Assembly: GCF_041146395.1 (NCBI RefSeq)
Contig: NC_090996.1
Coordinates: forward strand, 33,194,738-33,258,737
DNA length: 64,000 nt
Direction: 5' to 3'
Source of the DNA: Eulemur rufifrons
Lineage: Eukaryota > Chordata > Mammalia > Primates > Lemuridae
Positions 1 through 38,675 of this stretch are shown here, piece after piece. Numbering within the stretch: the stretch's first letter is position 1; every line of letters begins with the position of its first letter. The notes under the pieces were generated by a model that saw only the letters and a list, made by a program, of their open reading frames with translations, searched no databases and was not told where the DNA came from. The translations under genes were made by a program, and so were the position numbers.

Positions 1-470
1 GACGGACACTGGGAAGCAAGGCACAGGGCACAGCAGGGAGCGCGTGGCTCCGACTGCAACAGACAGAGCGGGAGAGGGGCTGGTGAAGACGCCACTCAGC
101 TTGCAGCCTGCAGAAGGACTCCAGGACACCTGTAAGTACTGGTAGAACCTGTCCACGGCACAATTTAGGAAAAAATAAAGGCAAAGGTTGAAGGGAAGCT
201 GCCATACTACGGTCCATGGCCTCGACAACCACAGAGGGAACCGGAGCCCAGGACTGGAGCCTCTGTGACGGCTGCTTTGTCAGCCTCTGGTCACCCAGGC
301 TGCACGACACTCAGCCCCAGCCCCACGCCAGACTCTGGGCGGCCACGTCTGGTGCTCCAGAAAATTGCGGAGGAATCTGAACAAACGGGCCCCACGGCGC
401 CGGCCCCCACCCGCAAGGACAGAGAATCCGGCAGAAGGGCAGGGGAGCGGGGGGGCCTGGCTGGAATCAC
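1..470 (-). other. MGRN1 intron 5 (partial)
   Basis: Intronic sequence downstream of the exon 5 donor. I see no exon, recognisable repeat or RNA gene in it. Confidence 0.7.
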
Positions 471-23076
<22,606 letters not shown>

Positions 23077-23327
23077 GGTGCGCGGCGCTTCCGGGCCGGG
23101 GCCGGGACGGGGGGCTGCGGCAGCGGTACCCTCACGGGGACATGACCCAGACCACACGGACGCTGGTCCACGACCGCGGTGGCGCCTCGGCTCTGAGCCC
23201 CCACCCCCGGCTCGGCCCCGGCCGGACGCCGCGGCGGCCCTCCGCCCCCCAGGCCCGGGGCTCGCCGGGAAATGGAGTCCCTTGGCCGCCGAGGGCGCCA
23301 GGTGCGGCACGGGGAGCCCGCCGCGGA

Positions 23328-23346
23328 ACTACATTTCCCAGGATGC
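23328..23346 (+). promoter_or_regulatory. ZNF143/M4-type promoter motif (MGRN1)
   Basis: ACTACATTTCCCAGGATGC fits the ACTACAnnTCCCAG promoter element bound by ZNF143 (STAF) and associated factors. It lies 252 bp upstream of the MGRN1 ATG. The same motif occurs in the UBALD1 promoter. Confidence 0.8.
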
Positions 23347-23621
23347 TCCCCGCCCAGGCCCTGACGCGTGGACTCCACTCCGGGAGGGACCAAAGGAACC
23401 TAAATCCGGGGGGGAAGGAGCCACCAGCCGTACCTCAAATTGTCCTTCCCTCCATGTTCCAAGCGCAGCACTAACATCTTAACTCGTTAGTCTCTTCATA
23501 ATCTGTCCATGTATAGACAGCTCTAGGGCCCCAACGCCTTCCGCCTACCCCGGCTCTGAAATATCTCCCTGAGCCACTCTGGTTCCCCCCGCCACTTCCC
23601 AGGGTTTGCGCCCTGCCCGGA

Positions 23622-23635
23622 CCAGCAGAGGGCAC
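23622..23635 (+). promoter_or_regulatory. Candidate CTCF site
   Basis: CCAGCAGAGGGCAC in the context GACCAGCAGAGGGCACGC fits the CTCF core. It lies between the two divergent promoters. Motif only; occupancy is unknown. Confidence 0.4.
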
Positions 23636-23754
23636 GCACTCACCTGCCGCCCCGAAAGAGCGGGGTGGAACCCAGGCTCACCTGGAGCGGTGAGCACCTG
23701 CTTTAGCCTTTGCCAGCACTCAAGGCCTCTCTCCGGCGCCACGTGCAGAGCAAT

Positions 23755-23935
23755 TGCATTGAAGACATAATTTTACAAATTGCTATGGAAGGCAGTAGAC
23801 CTCTCCCCATTTTACACACAGGGAAACTGAGGCACAAAGGAGGAGGGCTGCATACAATGTGCTGAAGACAAGTTTGCAAGAATTAAGGTCAGGATTAAAA
23901 CCTCGCAGTCTGCAAAGTATTTCCTGGCTCTTGAC
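23755..23935 (+). repeat. MIR fragment
   Basis: GACCTCTCCCCATTTTACAC, AGGGAAACTGAGGCACAAAG and ATTAAGGTCAGGATTAAAAC match MIR order. Confidence 0.55.
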
Positions 23936-24267
23936 TCACACACAACTCTGTAAGCAAGGACCAAGCAGAGGTCGGTTTTTACCTACGTTGCAGTTGAGGA
24001 ACTGGGATTCCTAGAAGAGTGATTTCTCAAGTCAAGCCTGCTGTACCAAGAAAGCGGCTGGGGAGGGCAGCTGCAGGCCAAGAGCCTCTGATGGTAAATT
24101 CAACACAGTCCACGTTAAAATATATTCTACACCCTTTCAGGGGCCAGAATCCAGGATCCAACTTTCCTATTGGGAAGCCAAATGAATAAGGGAGATCAGG
24201 GACTTGGCGAGATTATGAGGAGAGTCCACGTCTTGGGGGAGCCTGATTAAATCTCCCTGCCCCCAGC

Positions 24268-24475
24268 CAAAATCCACGTTTACTGAGCACTATCATGTCA
24301 TCACGCTGAGGGCTTTTCACATATTCTCTCATTTAATTCTCTTATATAGGTTCTATTTTTCTCTCCCACCTTAAAGAAGAAGGAAGTGAGGCTCAGAGAA
24401 GTGAAGTATCTCACTCAGATTGCATAGCAGATAAGTGGTACAGCTGGAATCTGAACTAGGCCACTGCTCTTACCT
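24268..24475 (+). repeat. MIR, nearly complete
   Basis: GTTTACTGAGCACTATCATG, TCTCATTTAATTCTCTTATA, GGAAGTGAGGCTCAGAGAAG and AGTGGTACAGCTGGAATCTG cover most of the MIR consensus in order. Confidence 0.8.
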
Positions 24476-24942
24476 CGGCACTTTCTGGTTTCCCCAGGGA
24501 CATGCTCCAATGTGCCAGATTTCAAGTCTCTTGTCCCCGGAAGGATGGGCCAGAGGACGTTCCTACCCAGTGTGATCTCTCTTCTCTTACATTTCTTTGC
24601 ATTGAGTCACATAACACAGGTACATGTACATACATACACCAATACTGCATTCAATTTACTGCCCTCACTGTTGGTGGAGAGGGAGGGAGGTCCAGAGGTT
24701 CCTGTGGTTCCCATGGAAAAACAGCACTAAGAGCACATCCTCCTTTTGGAGCCTGGGCAGTTGTTTTCACCTGCTGTATATTTGATTAAATTACTCTTGT
24801 TAAAAGAGCTTTGGACTCGAGGTATCATCAAAGCCCTCCAGCAATATTTTTCTGTTTATACACACCCAGCTAGAGGACAGGCCCTCCCTGATTTGGTCCA
24901 AGTTCCACTAACAACATCTGGGGTGATTCATTTATTTGTTCA

Positions 24943-24990
24943 GCAAATATTTATCACACAGCTACTATGTGACAGGTGATAAATATTTGC
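24943..24990. repeat. Perfect 15-bp inverted repeat (hairpin)
   Basis: GCAAATATTTATCAC (24943-24957) and its exact reverse complement GTGATAAATATTTGC (24976-24990) are separated by 18 bases. The left arm belongs to a common MIR/L2-like phrase (CAGCAAATATTTATCACACA). The right arm replaces the sequence normally expected there. Confidence 0.9.
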
Positions 24991-26264
24991 AGGTGATGAA
25001 CCAGGCAACAAGCATCAAATGGGGGAACAAGTTAGACACCAGGTCTGCAAGGTAGTGAGGAAACAGACCCTAAAAAGGTTAACAAGTATATAATTTCAAA
25101 ATGTAGTGGGTGCTCTGGGGGACTGGATTGAGGTGCTATGAAATATTAAAGAAATACTATTGATAGAGGAGTCAGGAAAGACTTCTCTGAGGAGGTGACA
25201 ATTAAGGCAGGAGTTGAAATACAGCTAATAACCAACCAGGCAAAGTGTGAAGGGGCAGGCTGCTCTAGCTTCTACACAGGGGTGAGTACATGAGCAAAAA
25301 CCCTGAGGCAGGAGAGAACTGAGTATGGTCCAGGAGCTCAAAGGCCAGTGGGCTAGAATCAAGGGAGGAGGAGAGTATAGAATCAGAGGTCAGCAGCAAG
25401 GTGGGGGACAGATCTGGAGGCTCCTCAGTCAATACTGGATTCTTTGAAACATAAAGACAGACCCTGGGGACAGCTCATGGCTTCCTGGTCTGAGTCTCAA
25501 AAGTCTAGACTTCCTCTCAAGCCTCCTGAGGGGACAGGATCCTGGCCAATTTTTCTGTTCCCGGGTGAGTGTTTCATAAACAAGTCAGTGGAAGGCTGGG
25601 AGTGAGGAGGAGGAGGCCAGGACATGCCACTGACTGACCATGTGAACTCTGGCAAAGCTCTCAACCTCTCTGGCCCTCAAGGAAGGTAAGGGTGCTGCGG
25701 GGAAATGCCTTCTTCTCCCTTCCCCCCATTTACTGTCAGGTCTCATCCCATCCTGCAAGAAATCCAAAGTCCACTCTCCAGCCAGGCTGATCTTGGCTGA
25801 AAACAAAGTTTTTTTTTTTTTTTTCCTTCCCTGTTGGCCCAGGGAAAACAAGCAGGCTGGGGCCTGGGGGGGGGGGGGGGTGAGGCATGGAGACCAGCAG
25901 GGTGACCTTTGCCCCTGCCAGTCCCATCTGCCCCACCCCTACCAGCCTACTGGCCTGGGAGAGTTCCTTCAGGGCAGGTATCTGGGCAAGCCTGGGCAGG
26001 ATCTGACTGGTACCAGGATGAGTGTGGGAGAAGGAGTAAAGGCATGTCCTGCCTCCCTGAACAAGAAAAGCCCTCAGTGGGCCCTGCCAGGACAGTGCCC
26101 ACCCTCCCTTACCAGAAACACACCCTGATGGTCCACCAGGTGCCTGTTCTCCACAGGTTCTGAACATCAGAGGATCCCAACCTCAGTGCCTTTATCTGTA
26201 AAATGAGGCTTGGGCTCCCCAGAGTAGCCCAAATGGGGGCAAAGGGGTCAGAGTGCTAGAACTG

Positions 26265-26420
26265 GTGTGCTGAGTTCCAGGCACTTCACAAGCATTAGCC
26301 CCCACAGCAGCGCTGGGAGAGCTTAGAGCTCTGCTAGAGTAACTTGCTCAACACCACAGTCAGTAAACCATAGAGTTAAGACTGACAGCCAGGTCTGTCT
26401 GACCCCAGAATCTCCCCACC
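26265..26420 (+). repeat. MIR fragment
   Basis: TTCCAGGCACTTCACAAGCA, AGAGTAACTTGCTCAACACC and AAGACTGACAGCCAGGTCTG follow MIR. Confidence 0.55.
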
Positions 26421-26449
26421 TTCTACCATGCTGTGTTGCAGTTCCAGTG

Positions 26450-26560
26450 ATAATAATTATAGCAGTCATCATATTCCAAGCTGCCTTTATTGAGTGCCTA
26501 GCCTGGGCTGAGCACTTTACCCACGTTAATTCACAAGTATGATGCTTTGCAAAGGTAAGG
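26450..26560 (+). repeat. MIR 5' fragment
   Basis: ATAATTATAGCAGTCATCAT, GCCTTTATTGAGTGCCTAGC and GCACTTTACCCACGTTAATT correspond to the MIR start. Confidence 0.6.
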
Positions 26561-27451
26561 GGTGATTCTCACTAAGAGCAAAAATCTCTTGGCACCATCA
26601 GGGTTTGCAAAGAAAAAAGCCCCTGAGTGATACCCACCCGGGCAGGAAAGAGGCTTAAACAGTATTTCCCATGGTCAGGTGGCTTCTACCAGGGCTAAGG
26701 CACCTGACACTCAGTGACCTCTCCCTGCCCATGGGCCAAGCTCCCAGCTGTAGCCCTCAGGGGTGGATTCCACTGCTCCGTGACTCCCTTCCCTCCTCAA
26801 CCCTCTGAGCTATCATGGTGCCATCGCCTTCCCACCCTCACCTTCCCAAACCCAGGATGTTTCAGCCCTGTCCACTAGTTACCCCATTACCCTCGTCCTG
26901 CCACCCCATGAGAAAGTCCCTGGCAGGGCTGAAAGGCCCACCCAGGCAGCCAGACCTTGGGGCCGGTCCCTCCTTTCAATCCAATTCCGCAGAGAGGGGC
27001 ACCCTTCCCTGGAGCCAGACACCCAGAACATCGCCTGATTCGGACTGGATTTCATCATCATCTGGTCCCCACACTACCACAGCCACAGTGACCCTAATGC
27101 GAACTAGGGATCAGATCTGTTAAAACACGACGATGGCCCTTAACCCATCCCCAGGTCTGGGCCTGCTTCCTTAGGGCACTTTCCATATTTTCAGTGCTAC
27201 ATTTATCCTTGGGATTTCTGACATTTGCTCCCCCAGCAATGGCACAGCCACCCACCCCGGTTTTGCTCTCCTGTAGTCCCGGGCCAGGTCAGGGCCGGGC
27301 ACAGACTAAGGGCCCAACAAACAGTGGCTCAACGAGTGGATCTAGGGCCAGGAAGTGCAAGGAACCGGGCCAAAGTCACTCAGAGCGGGAGCAACCCCCC
27401 TGACCACCCCGGACAGCTCAGAGCCAGCCTGGGCCCCACTAGCCGACCCGC

Positions 27452-27687
27452 GACGTCAACCGGAAGCCACATGTGCGGGGCTGTAAACACAGCCCGCAAC
27501 GCCCCGCCCCCGCCCGCCACGTGACGCGCCCCCGCCGGCCCCGACCCAGCGCCCGCCCCCGCCGCCGCCTCATTGGGCGGCCAGCTTTGTTTACCTTATA
27601 TGGCCAGGTCCTAACACCCTGAGGCTGCCCATTGGTCGAGGCGCGGCCTCACTCAGCTGACGTCACCCGGGACAAAACGATGCAAAT
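27452..27687. promoter_or_regulatory. Cluster of CArG, CRE, CCAAT, octamer and E-box motifs
   Basis: Within about 240 bp: GACGTCA (27452-27458), the ETS motif ACCGGAAG (27459-27466), CACGTGAC (27518-27525), inverted CCAAT at 27572-27576 and 27631-27635, a perfect SRF CArG box CCTTATATGG (27594-27603), a palindromic CRE TGACGTCA (27658-27665) and an octamer ATGCAAAT (27680-27687). It lies 0.8-1.0 kb upstream of the UBALD1 ATG and could be a distal or alternative promoter, or an enhancer. Confidence 0.65.
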
Positions 27688-28047
27688 AAACCGGGGCACT
27701 CTGGGAATGGGAGTTCGGGGCTGCTCCGGAACTGGCTCCGCGGGGTCCTAGCGTCCGCCTCTGAAGGCCGGGATTCCCGGCAAAGAGCACGAGATTTGGC
27801 GTGGGAAAGTGGGAGTACTGCCGCGAGCGGGTCCCCGCGGCACCCCGAGGACGCCAGCCTGTCCCGGGCGCCATCGTTTCCCCAGACTGTGTGCGGGCCT
27901 ACTGTGTGGCAGGCCGGGAGCCAGGCTTTGGGGAGGGCCCGCGCCTCGGGTGGGCGATGCGCGACTAAACTGGGGAGACCCGGAAGGCTGCCTGGAGGCG
28001 GTGACTTCGAGCGGAGCTTTGAAGGGCAGACTTAGTCCCTGAACTAG

Positions 28048-33180
<5,133 letters not shown>

Positions 33181-33930
33181 GGGAGGCCCCTCCCCCCTCC
33201 CGGAGGCTAGGACCCCGTGGGGCGGGGGAGAGGATGTCTCCGCGGGCCCCCTTCACCCCTTCTCTGTCTGCACCCCTGTTCCCCAGAGCCCTGGAGGGGA
33301 GACCGGACTCCAGCCAGGCAGGGACATGTCTTGTGCCAGCATGCACAGCTGCACGCACACGAGTTCGCAGCACCCAGCGCGCCTGGATTTGGTTCAGAGT
33401 GGTTTGGGTGCCAGGCGGACAGAACTTCCGAGACCAAACAGCCTTCCCTCGAGGACTCATCCGCCCTGCCCCAGCCCAGGGGGTGCTGCGGAGAATCACC
33501 CAGCGGAGACGCTGCTGGCTCCTGACTTGGAGCTCCGTGGGGGCCGGCAGGCCCAGATCCCCACCCTCGAGGGCGCAGAGCCTTCTCCGCATGTGTGCGT
33601 GTAGCTGTGTCTGTGTATTTATACGTATGTCGCTCTTCAGAACGCAACCTAGCGCATGGGGCAGCTGGACTTTGCATGTTAGAGTGAGCCCCAAGCCCTC
33701 ACCCGCCGCCCCTCCCAGGGCCCTGCCTCGCCCCGCCCCCTCATCAGCCAGCGTTGCTGCCCCTGCGGAGAAAAGGATCGTGGGAAACTCCAGGACCCTT
33801 CCCACCCACCCCAGCGCCTGCCTGCTGGGGCTGCCTGCATGCCTCCCCCAGAGCCCGGGGGCACCGTTTTCCATTTCCTTTCCCCTTTTAACAAAAGAGA
33901 AGAGAGAATTCCAAACCTTGCCAGGCTCTG
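33181..33930 (+). other. UBALD1: UBALD1 3' UTR (approximate end)
   Basis: Expected 3' UTR. I see no AATAAA or ATTAAA in this stretch. The most plausible end is near TTTTAACAAAAGAGAAGAGA (about 33886), followed by GT-rich sequence (TCTGTGGTCTTGCC). The end is inferred, not demonstrated. Confidence 0.4.
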
Positions 33931-35167
33931 TGGTCTTGCCTGTACCCTAGGCTTTGCTGCTGGCAGGCCTGGTCTCCCAGCTGCACACTGCTGCCTGTTG
34001 TGCTCCTTCAAACCACAACGTGCTCTGGAATCTTCTGCCTACCCAAGGCTTTTCCCATGAAGTTAGTTTCCGGCCTGTATTGCCAGATCCCAGCCTCTGT
34101 CCACCTACCCCTACCCCTGCCCATCTGGACAGGTCTGACCCCCAGGTGGGAGAGAAGGGCCCACTAGTGGCTTCTGTCTTCCCAGTTTCTTGGTCACGGC
34201 TCCAGGGGCTGGCTGCAGGCTGGACCTCTGCGCCAGCCTCCAGCACACATGGCTGGGTAGGCCAGGGCCAGGTGGCAGGTTGGATGCAGAGCCAGTGGGG
34301 CTGAAGAGGGCAAGGGCAGGGCAGCGTCTGGCCTGGCAACCTGGGAAGTGGATAGCGGGTCCCAGGCCCCGCTGGGCCTGCTGGGGCCACTTTGGGAGAA
34401 GGCAGCCTCAGCCTTGCGCCCTTCTGAGGGACCTGGGCGTATACAAGCCCCGTGGGGTTCAGCTTGCAGATCATCACAGGCAAAACTCACTTCCCAGTCT
34501 AGGGTAGCGCCGGGGAGTTTCTCCTGTTTCAGGAGGTCTGGCACTTGCCTGGCATCCCAGCACTGCCCATCCACCTTTCCTGCTCTCACACCCAGGACGT
34601 CTGCTTCCCCCTCTGCCGTGCCAGCGTCTGCCTCACTTCTGCGCAGCTGGAACCTGCATAGGCTCTGCTGACAAAGCCCTCCTGGGACAGCTGTTCCCTG
34701 GTTGGATGCCACTGGACTGGCTGCCAGGACCCCTGGTCAAGCTGCTGCTTGGGTCCACCTTGAAACCCACGTTTTGGACAGCCCACCCCGGCCAGCCCCC
34801 TGCACTGCCTGGGGTGCCCATGCAGCAGAGGACGGAGAGAGCAGGCAGAATGGGGGTGGGGCAGCTCCAACTTCCTGAGCCTTTGCAGCTTCTCTGTTCT
34901 TTGGGGTGGAAGAAATTCTCAGGAAACTGCCACACCTGCCTTCCATTGGTAGGAGAAATGCTTTGCAGACAGGTGTTTTGGGTTGATCTGCTGTGTGGGG
35001 TGAGTGTGCCAGGCCTCTCCCAGCAGGCAGATTGCGGAGGGGGCTGTACTTGTCGGCTACGCAAGACAGTGCATGGTCTAGAATTCTGCACAGTGGGTGG
35101 CTCTGGAGTGCCAGTTTGTAAAACACCCAGTGGGCCCTAGGGGTGGCCTGTGGTGGACCACGCCCTC

Positions 35168-35315
35168 ACTCTTCAAAGTGTGGGTCCTATGCCAGCAGCA
35201 TCCCCTGGGAGCTTGTTAAACACACAGGACCTCAGGCTCTAGCCCAGACCCCTTGAGTCAGAATCTAATAGGAGGCCCTGGTGCCAAATAGACATTAAAG
35301 TTTAGGAAATGTCCT
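35168..35315 (+). repeat. MER5A-like hAT element
   Basis: CTTCAAAGTGTGGGTCCTAT, AGCATCCCCTGGGAGCTTGT, AGCCCAGACCCCTTGAGTCA and GAATCTAATAGGAGGCCC fit the MER5A arrangement. Confidence 0.55.
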
Positions 35316-35437
35316 ACACATCTTTACTAAATGCCAGAGGTCAGGCTGTGCCACCAAGCCTGTTTCTGTGTGCTGGGCCTGGAGGTCTCGGGTGTCATGC
35401 TAAGGGAGAAGGGACTGAGGTTCCTGTAGGTCCAGGT

Positions 35438-35599
35438 TTTTGAATTGGGCACTGTTGACATTTGGGGCCAGATCGTCGTCCCTGCAGTGGGTACTATCTT
35501 TCATGCGTAGGGTGTTGGCAACATCCGTGAACCCTGCCCTGCCCACTCAGCCCAGTAAGTAGCACCCCCACAGCTGTAACAATCAAAAATGTCTGCTGA
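35438..35599 (-). repeat. MER20-like element, cut by an Alu
   Basis: TTGGGCACTGTTGACATTTG, CCCACTCAGCCCAGTAAGTA and AACAATCAAAAATGTCTGCT match MER20. The probable remainder resumes after the Alu (about 35863: GGTAATGGGGACATTGCTAA, TGTCCCCCAGAGG). Confidence 0.6.
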
Positions 35600-35860
35600 G
35601 GCCGGGTGAGGTGGCTCACGCCTGTAATCCCAGGATTGCTTGAGGCCGGAAGTTTGAGACCAGCCTGAGCAACGTAGCAAGACTCCGTCTCTACAGAAAT
35701 GTAAAAAGTAGCCTGACATGGTGGCATGTGCCTGTAGTCCCAGCTACTCGGGAGGCTGAGGCAGGAGGATGGCTTGAGCAAGGAGTTCATCCTGCAGTGA
35801 GTTATAATGGCACCGCTGCACTCCAGCGTGGGCGACACAGTGAGACCCTGTCTTAAATAA
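35600..35860 (+). repeat. Alu, left-arm deletion
   Basis: GGCCGGGTGAGGTGGCTCAC then AATCCCAGGATTGCTTGAGG, missing the GGGAGGCCGAGG block. The right arm is complete and the tail AAATAAAT is degraded. It splits a MER20-like element. Confidence 0.9.
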
Positions 35861-36180
35861 ATGCGTTGGTAATGGGGACATTGCTAATGTCCCCCAGAGG
35901 CACGGTGGCCCCTGTGGAGCACCCCTGCCCCAGTCCTGTGCTTCCCATACCTGGCTGCACAGCACAGCCTCCTGGGAATGAAAAAAACAGCAAGCCACAG
36001 GTCCCAGGGCCTGGACGCATCGGAGTCTCTGGGGAGGCCCTGATGTGTGACTGTGAACACTGCCCGGCGAGAGCGTGGTGGTCCATCTGTGACCACAGGG
36101 AAACCCACTCACTGGTACGCTTTAGAAAGGTGGACTTTATGGTGTATCAATTACACCTCAAAGCTGCAATTTAAAATAAA

Positions 36181-36355
36181 AGAGCTCCCAGGTGATGCTG
36201 ACATAGCAACCCAGCATGTGCCCCCGTGGTGACTGGCACCCTCCACACGCACAGTCCCCAGGCTTTGGAGCATAAGGTCCCCCGGTGCTTGTTAAACATC
36301 CAGGTTCCCAGCCTCCCCTGAGACAGCAGTTCTCCAGGAGGGTCACAGAATCTGA
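36181..36355 (+). repeat. MER5-like element with adjacent L1 tail remnant
   Basis: GCTCCCAGGTGATGCTGACA at one end and TTGTTAAACATCCAGGTTCC ... GAGGGTCACAGAATCTGA at the other resemble MER5-type ends. Directly left, 36100-36180 reads like a worn L1M tail (GTATCAATTACACCTCAAAG). Confidence 0.4.
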
Positions 36356-36356
36356 T

Positions 36357-36365
<9 letters not shown>

Positions 36366-36388
<23 letters not shown>

Positions 36389-36699
36389 TGCGACAAAGTC
36401 TCGATCTCTTGCCTGGGCTAGAGTGCCGTGGCGTCAGCCTAGCTCACAGCAACCTCAAACTCCTAGGTTCAAGCGATCCTCCTGCCTCAGCCTCCCAGGT
36501 AGCTGGGACTACAGGCACGCGCCACTCTCCTTGGCTAATTTTTTCTATTTTTAGTTGTTTGGCTAATTTCTTTCTATTTTTGGTAGAGACGGGGTCTCGC
36601 TCTTGCTCAGGCTGGTCTCGAACTCCTTAGCCCAAGCAATCCTCCCACCTTAGCCTCCCAGAGTGCTAGGATTACAGGCGTGAGCCACCGCGCCCGGCC
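36366..36699 (-). repeat. Full-length strepsirrhine Alu, reverse
   Basis: T-rich start (CTTTTCTTTTTTTTTTTTTT), then GTGCCGTGGCGTCAGCCTAG, the TTTCTTTCTATTTTTGG spacer and the end GAGCCACCGCGCCCGGCC. Confidence 0.96.
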
Positions 36700-38654
36700 A
36701 CATGGGAACCTCAGGAGTGTCGGGTAGGCGGGAGCAGTCTGGGATGCTTGGGGAGGGGAGGGTCGGAGCTGGGCCGGGGAACGCGGGTGTTTCCAGCAAA
36801 TACAGAGGCCCTGCCCCGTGTGCCTGGAGCCCGTGTCTGGGAGCATCTCACAGGCGAGGGAAGCGGGGCACACGCAGGTAGGGACTCCCCCGAGGGGAGC
36901 AGAAGGTGTGCCTACGAAGATCCCATGTGCCCCAGAGCTTGAGCGTGAAAATTCAAGACTACAGGAGCCAGTGACAGCTACTACATGTTCAGGTGTGAAA
37001 TAGCTAAGACCCATAGGTACTGATGGACTCAGAGGACAGGTCTGTCCCGGGAGCTGCCTGAGTGACACACAGGAAGCCAGCCTTGTTCCTTTAAAGTCCA
37101 GCCATAGCTCTTGACTATTTCAAAATTCCTCTTAAAAAGCACCATTTGCATCCATGAGGTTGCTCAAAAGCACGTGCTCAGAGCTGTGCGTGTCAGCCCA
37201 TGGGAATGAGGGCCTGGCCCCGCCGGGTGACAGGTGGATGTGCCTTTCCAGCCTGCAGTTTGGGGGGGCACGTTATCTTAGGGGTTTGCAAACGTACAGT
37301 CCCCAATGTGTGCTGTTTGGCTTAAACCCAGCGTTTTACTTTTTAAAAATATGTTTGCCAACATTTTAAAATCAGGAGTGTTTATGTGAAAAGCCTCATT
37401 TAACCTTGGAACACTGGAATATCTGGCCCAAATTCCCTCAGAGCCACCACTGGCTGAAGCGACTGTCAACGCTGGGGGCCTGCCTACCCCTGCCAGCCCG
37501 AGCCCACTGCACTCCACTAGCCACCACGGATGTGCACGTCCAACTCCTGCCTCAGAGCCAGCTGGAGTCCCGGAAGGGGTCTCGCTTGTCACCAGCAGGA
37601 GCTGCCGGAGTGTGGGCACCTGGCTAGATGCGGGGTGGGCTGGCAGGGCCCCGCCTACAGACAGCTTTAAAAGAGACAGGCTTGTTCTGTGAGGTTCTCT
37701 TGGACGAGAGGGACACTTCAAGGGCCGCTGAGTGTCCCCAGGGGTTTTGCTGTGGTCCAGCCAGGGTTCTCTGAGCACACATTGTGGCCCGCAGCAGAGA
37801 ACCAGGCTGTCCCTGAGGCTGGCTGCAGGGGCGGTCCCCACACATGGGTGGGTGGGCCCGCTGTGGCCGTGGAGGTCTCTGAGGGGCTTTTCACAGCAGT
37901 CTCCGGCACCAGCACCACCAAGGACAGAGGACAGATGAGTCCTTTGACTGGGGTCTACCTCCCAGTGAGGGGAAGGCCTCCTGGGGTGGCCAAAATGGAG
38001 ATCTTTTGAAGCAAGCCTATTTCTAGCTCCTGCATTTGGAAAGGTCTCTGGTTTCTAAGCCACAGCTTGTAATTGGGCAACGTATGTATTTCAAGTGAGC
38101 CTTAAAAGAACACAGCTGTTTTGGGGGTGGGGGAGTGGGGAGTCCTCCTAGGGAGGGCAGGAGTTGGGGGGCACTTCCAGGATGACCAAGGTCTTGTCAG
38201 TGGCACGAGGCACTGGGGAGCCTGTTGGCAAAGTTCTGCCCTCCTTTGTGGGGCCATTTCTCATCTCCTGGGGAGCAATACGGTTGTAGACCCTGCTGAC
38301 GCCACAGCAAGGGGAGGGCGGGGGTGGGGGAGAAAAACCCTTCTCTGGCAGTTAAATGTGTGTGTGGAGGGTCTCTGCCTATAGCCCCCAAATCCATGCA
38401 GAGTCAGAGGTCAAGCCAGCCAAGATGATGGCGAAGGCGGGCCTTGGGGGGGTGGGGTGTGTGCAGCGCATGGTGATTCCAGTGTCCCTAAGGAGTCCCG
38501 GACAGAAGGCCCTTCCAGCCAGTGCCTGCACTTCCACCGTCAGCTGTCTGCCTGCGGGTGCTGGTGGTGCCTTTTTGCTGTCAGTTGTTTACGCCGCAGG
38601 GTGCATGAGTTCACCGTGTTTGAAAGGGAGAAAGGTTCGCTGACCTGCACCAGC

Positions 38655-38675
38655 GGGTTAGGGTTAGGGTTAGGG
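38655..38675 (+). repeat. Short interstitial telomere-like repeat
   Basis: Three GGGTTA units plus a final GGG, perfect over 21 bases. Its four G-triplets separated by TTA could fold as a G-quadruplex. Confidence 0.95.

Larger units (their letters stand above)
23421..27440. other. Intergenic spacer between MGRN1 and UBALD1
   Basis: About 4 kb between the two divergent promoters, mostly unique sequence with old MIR fragments (listed). It contains the inverted repeat at 24943-24990 and a G15 run at 25866-25880. I see no exon or RNA gene. Confidence 0.65.
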
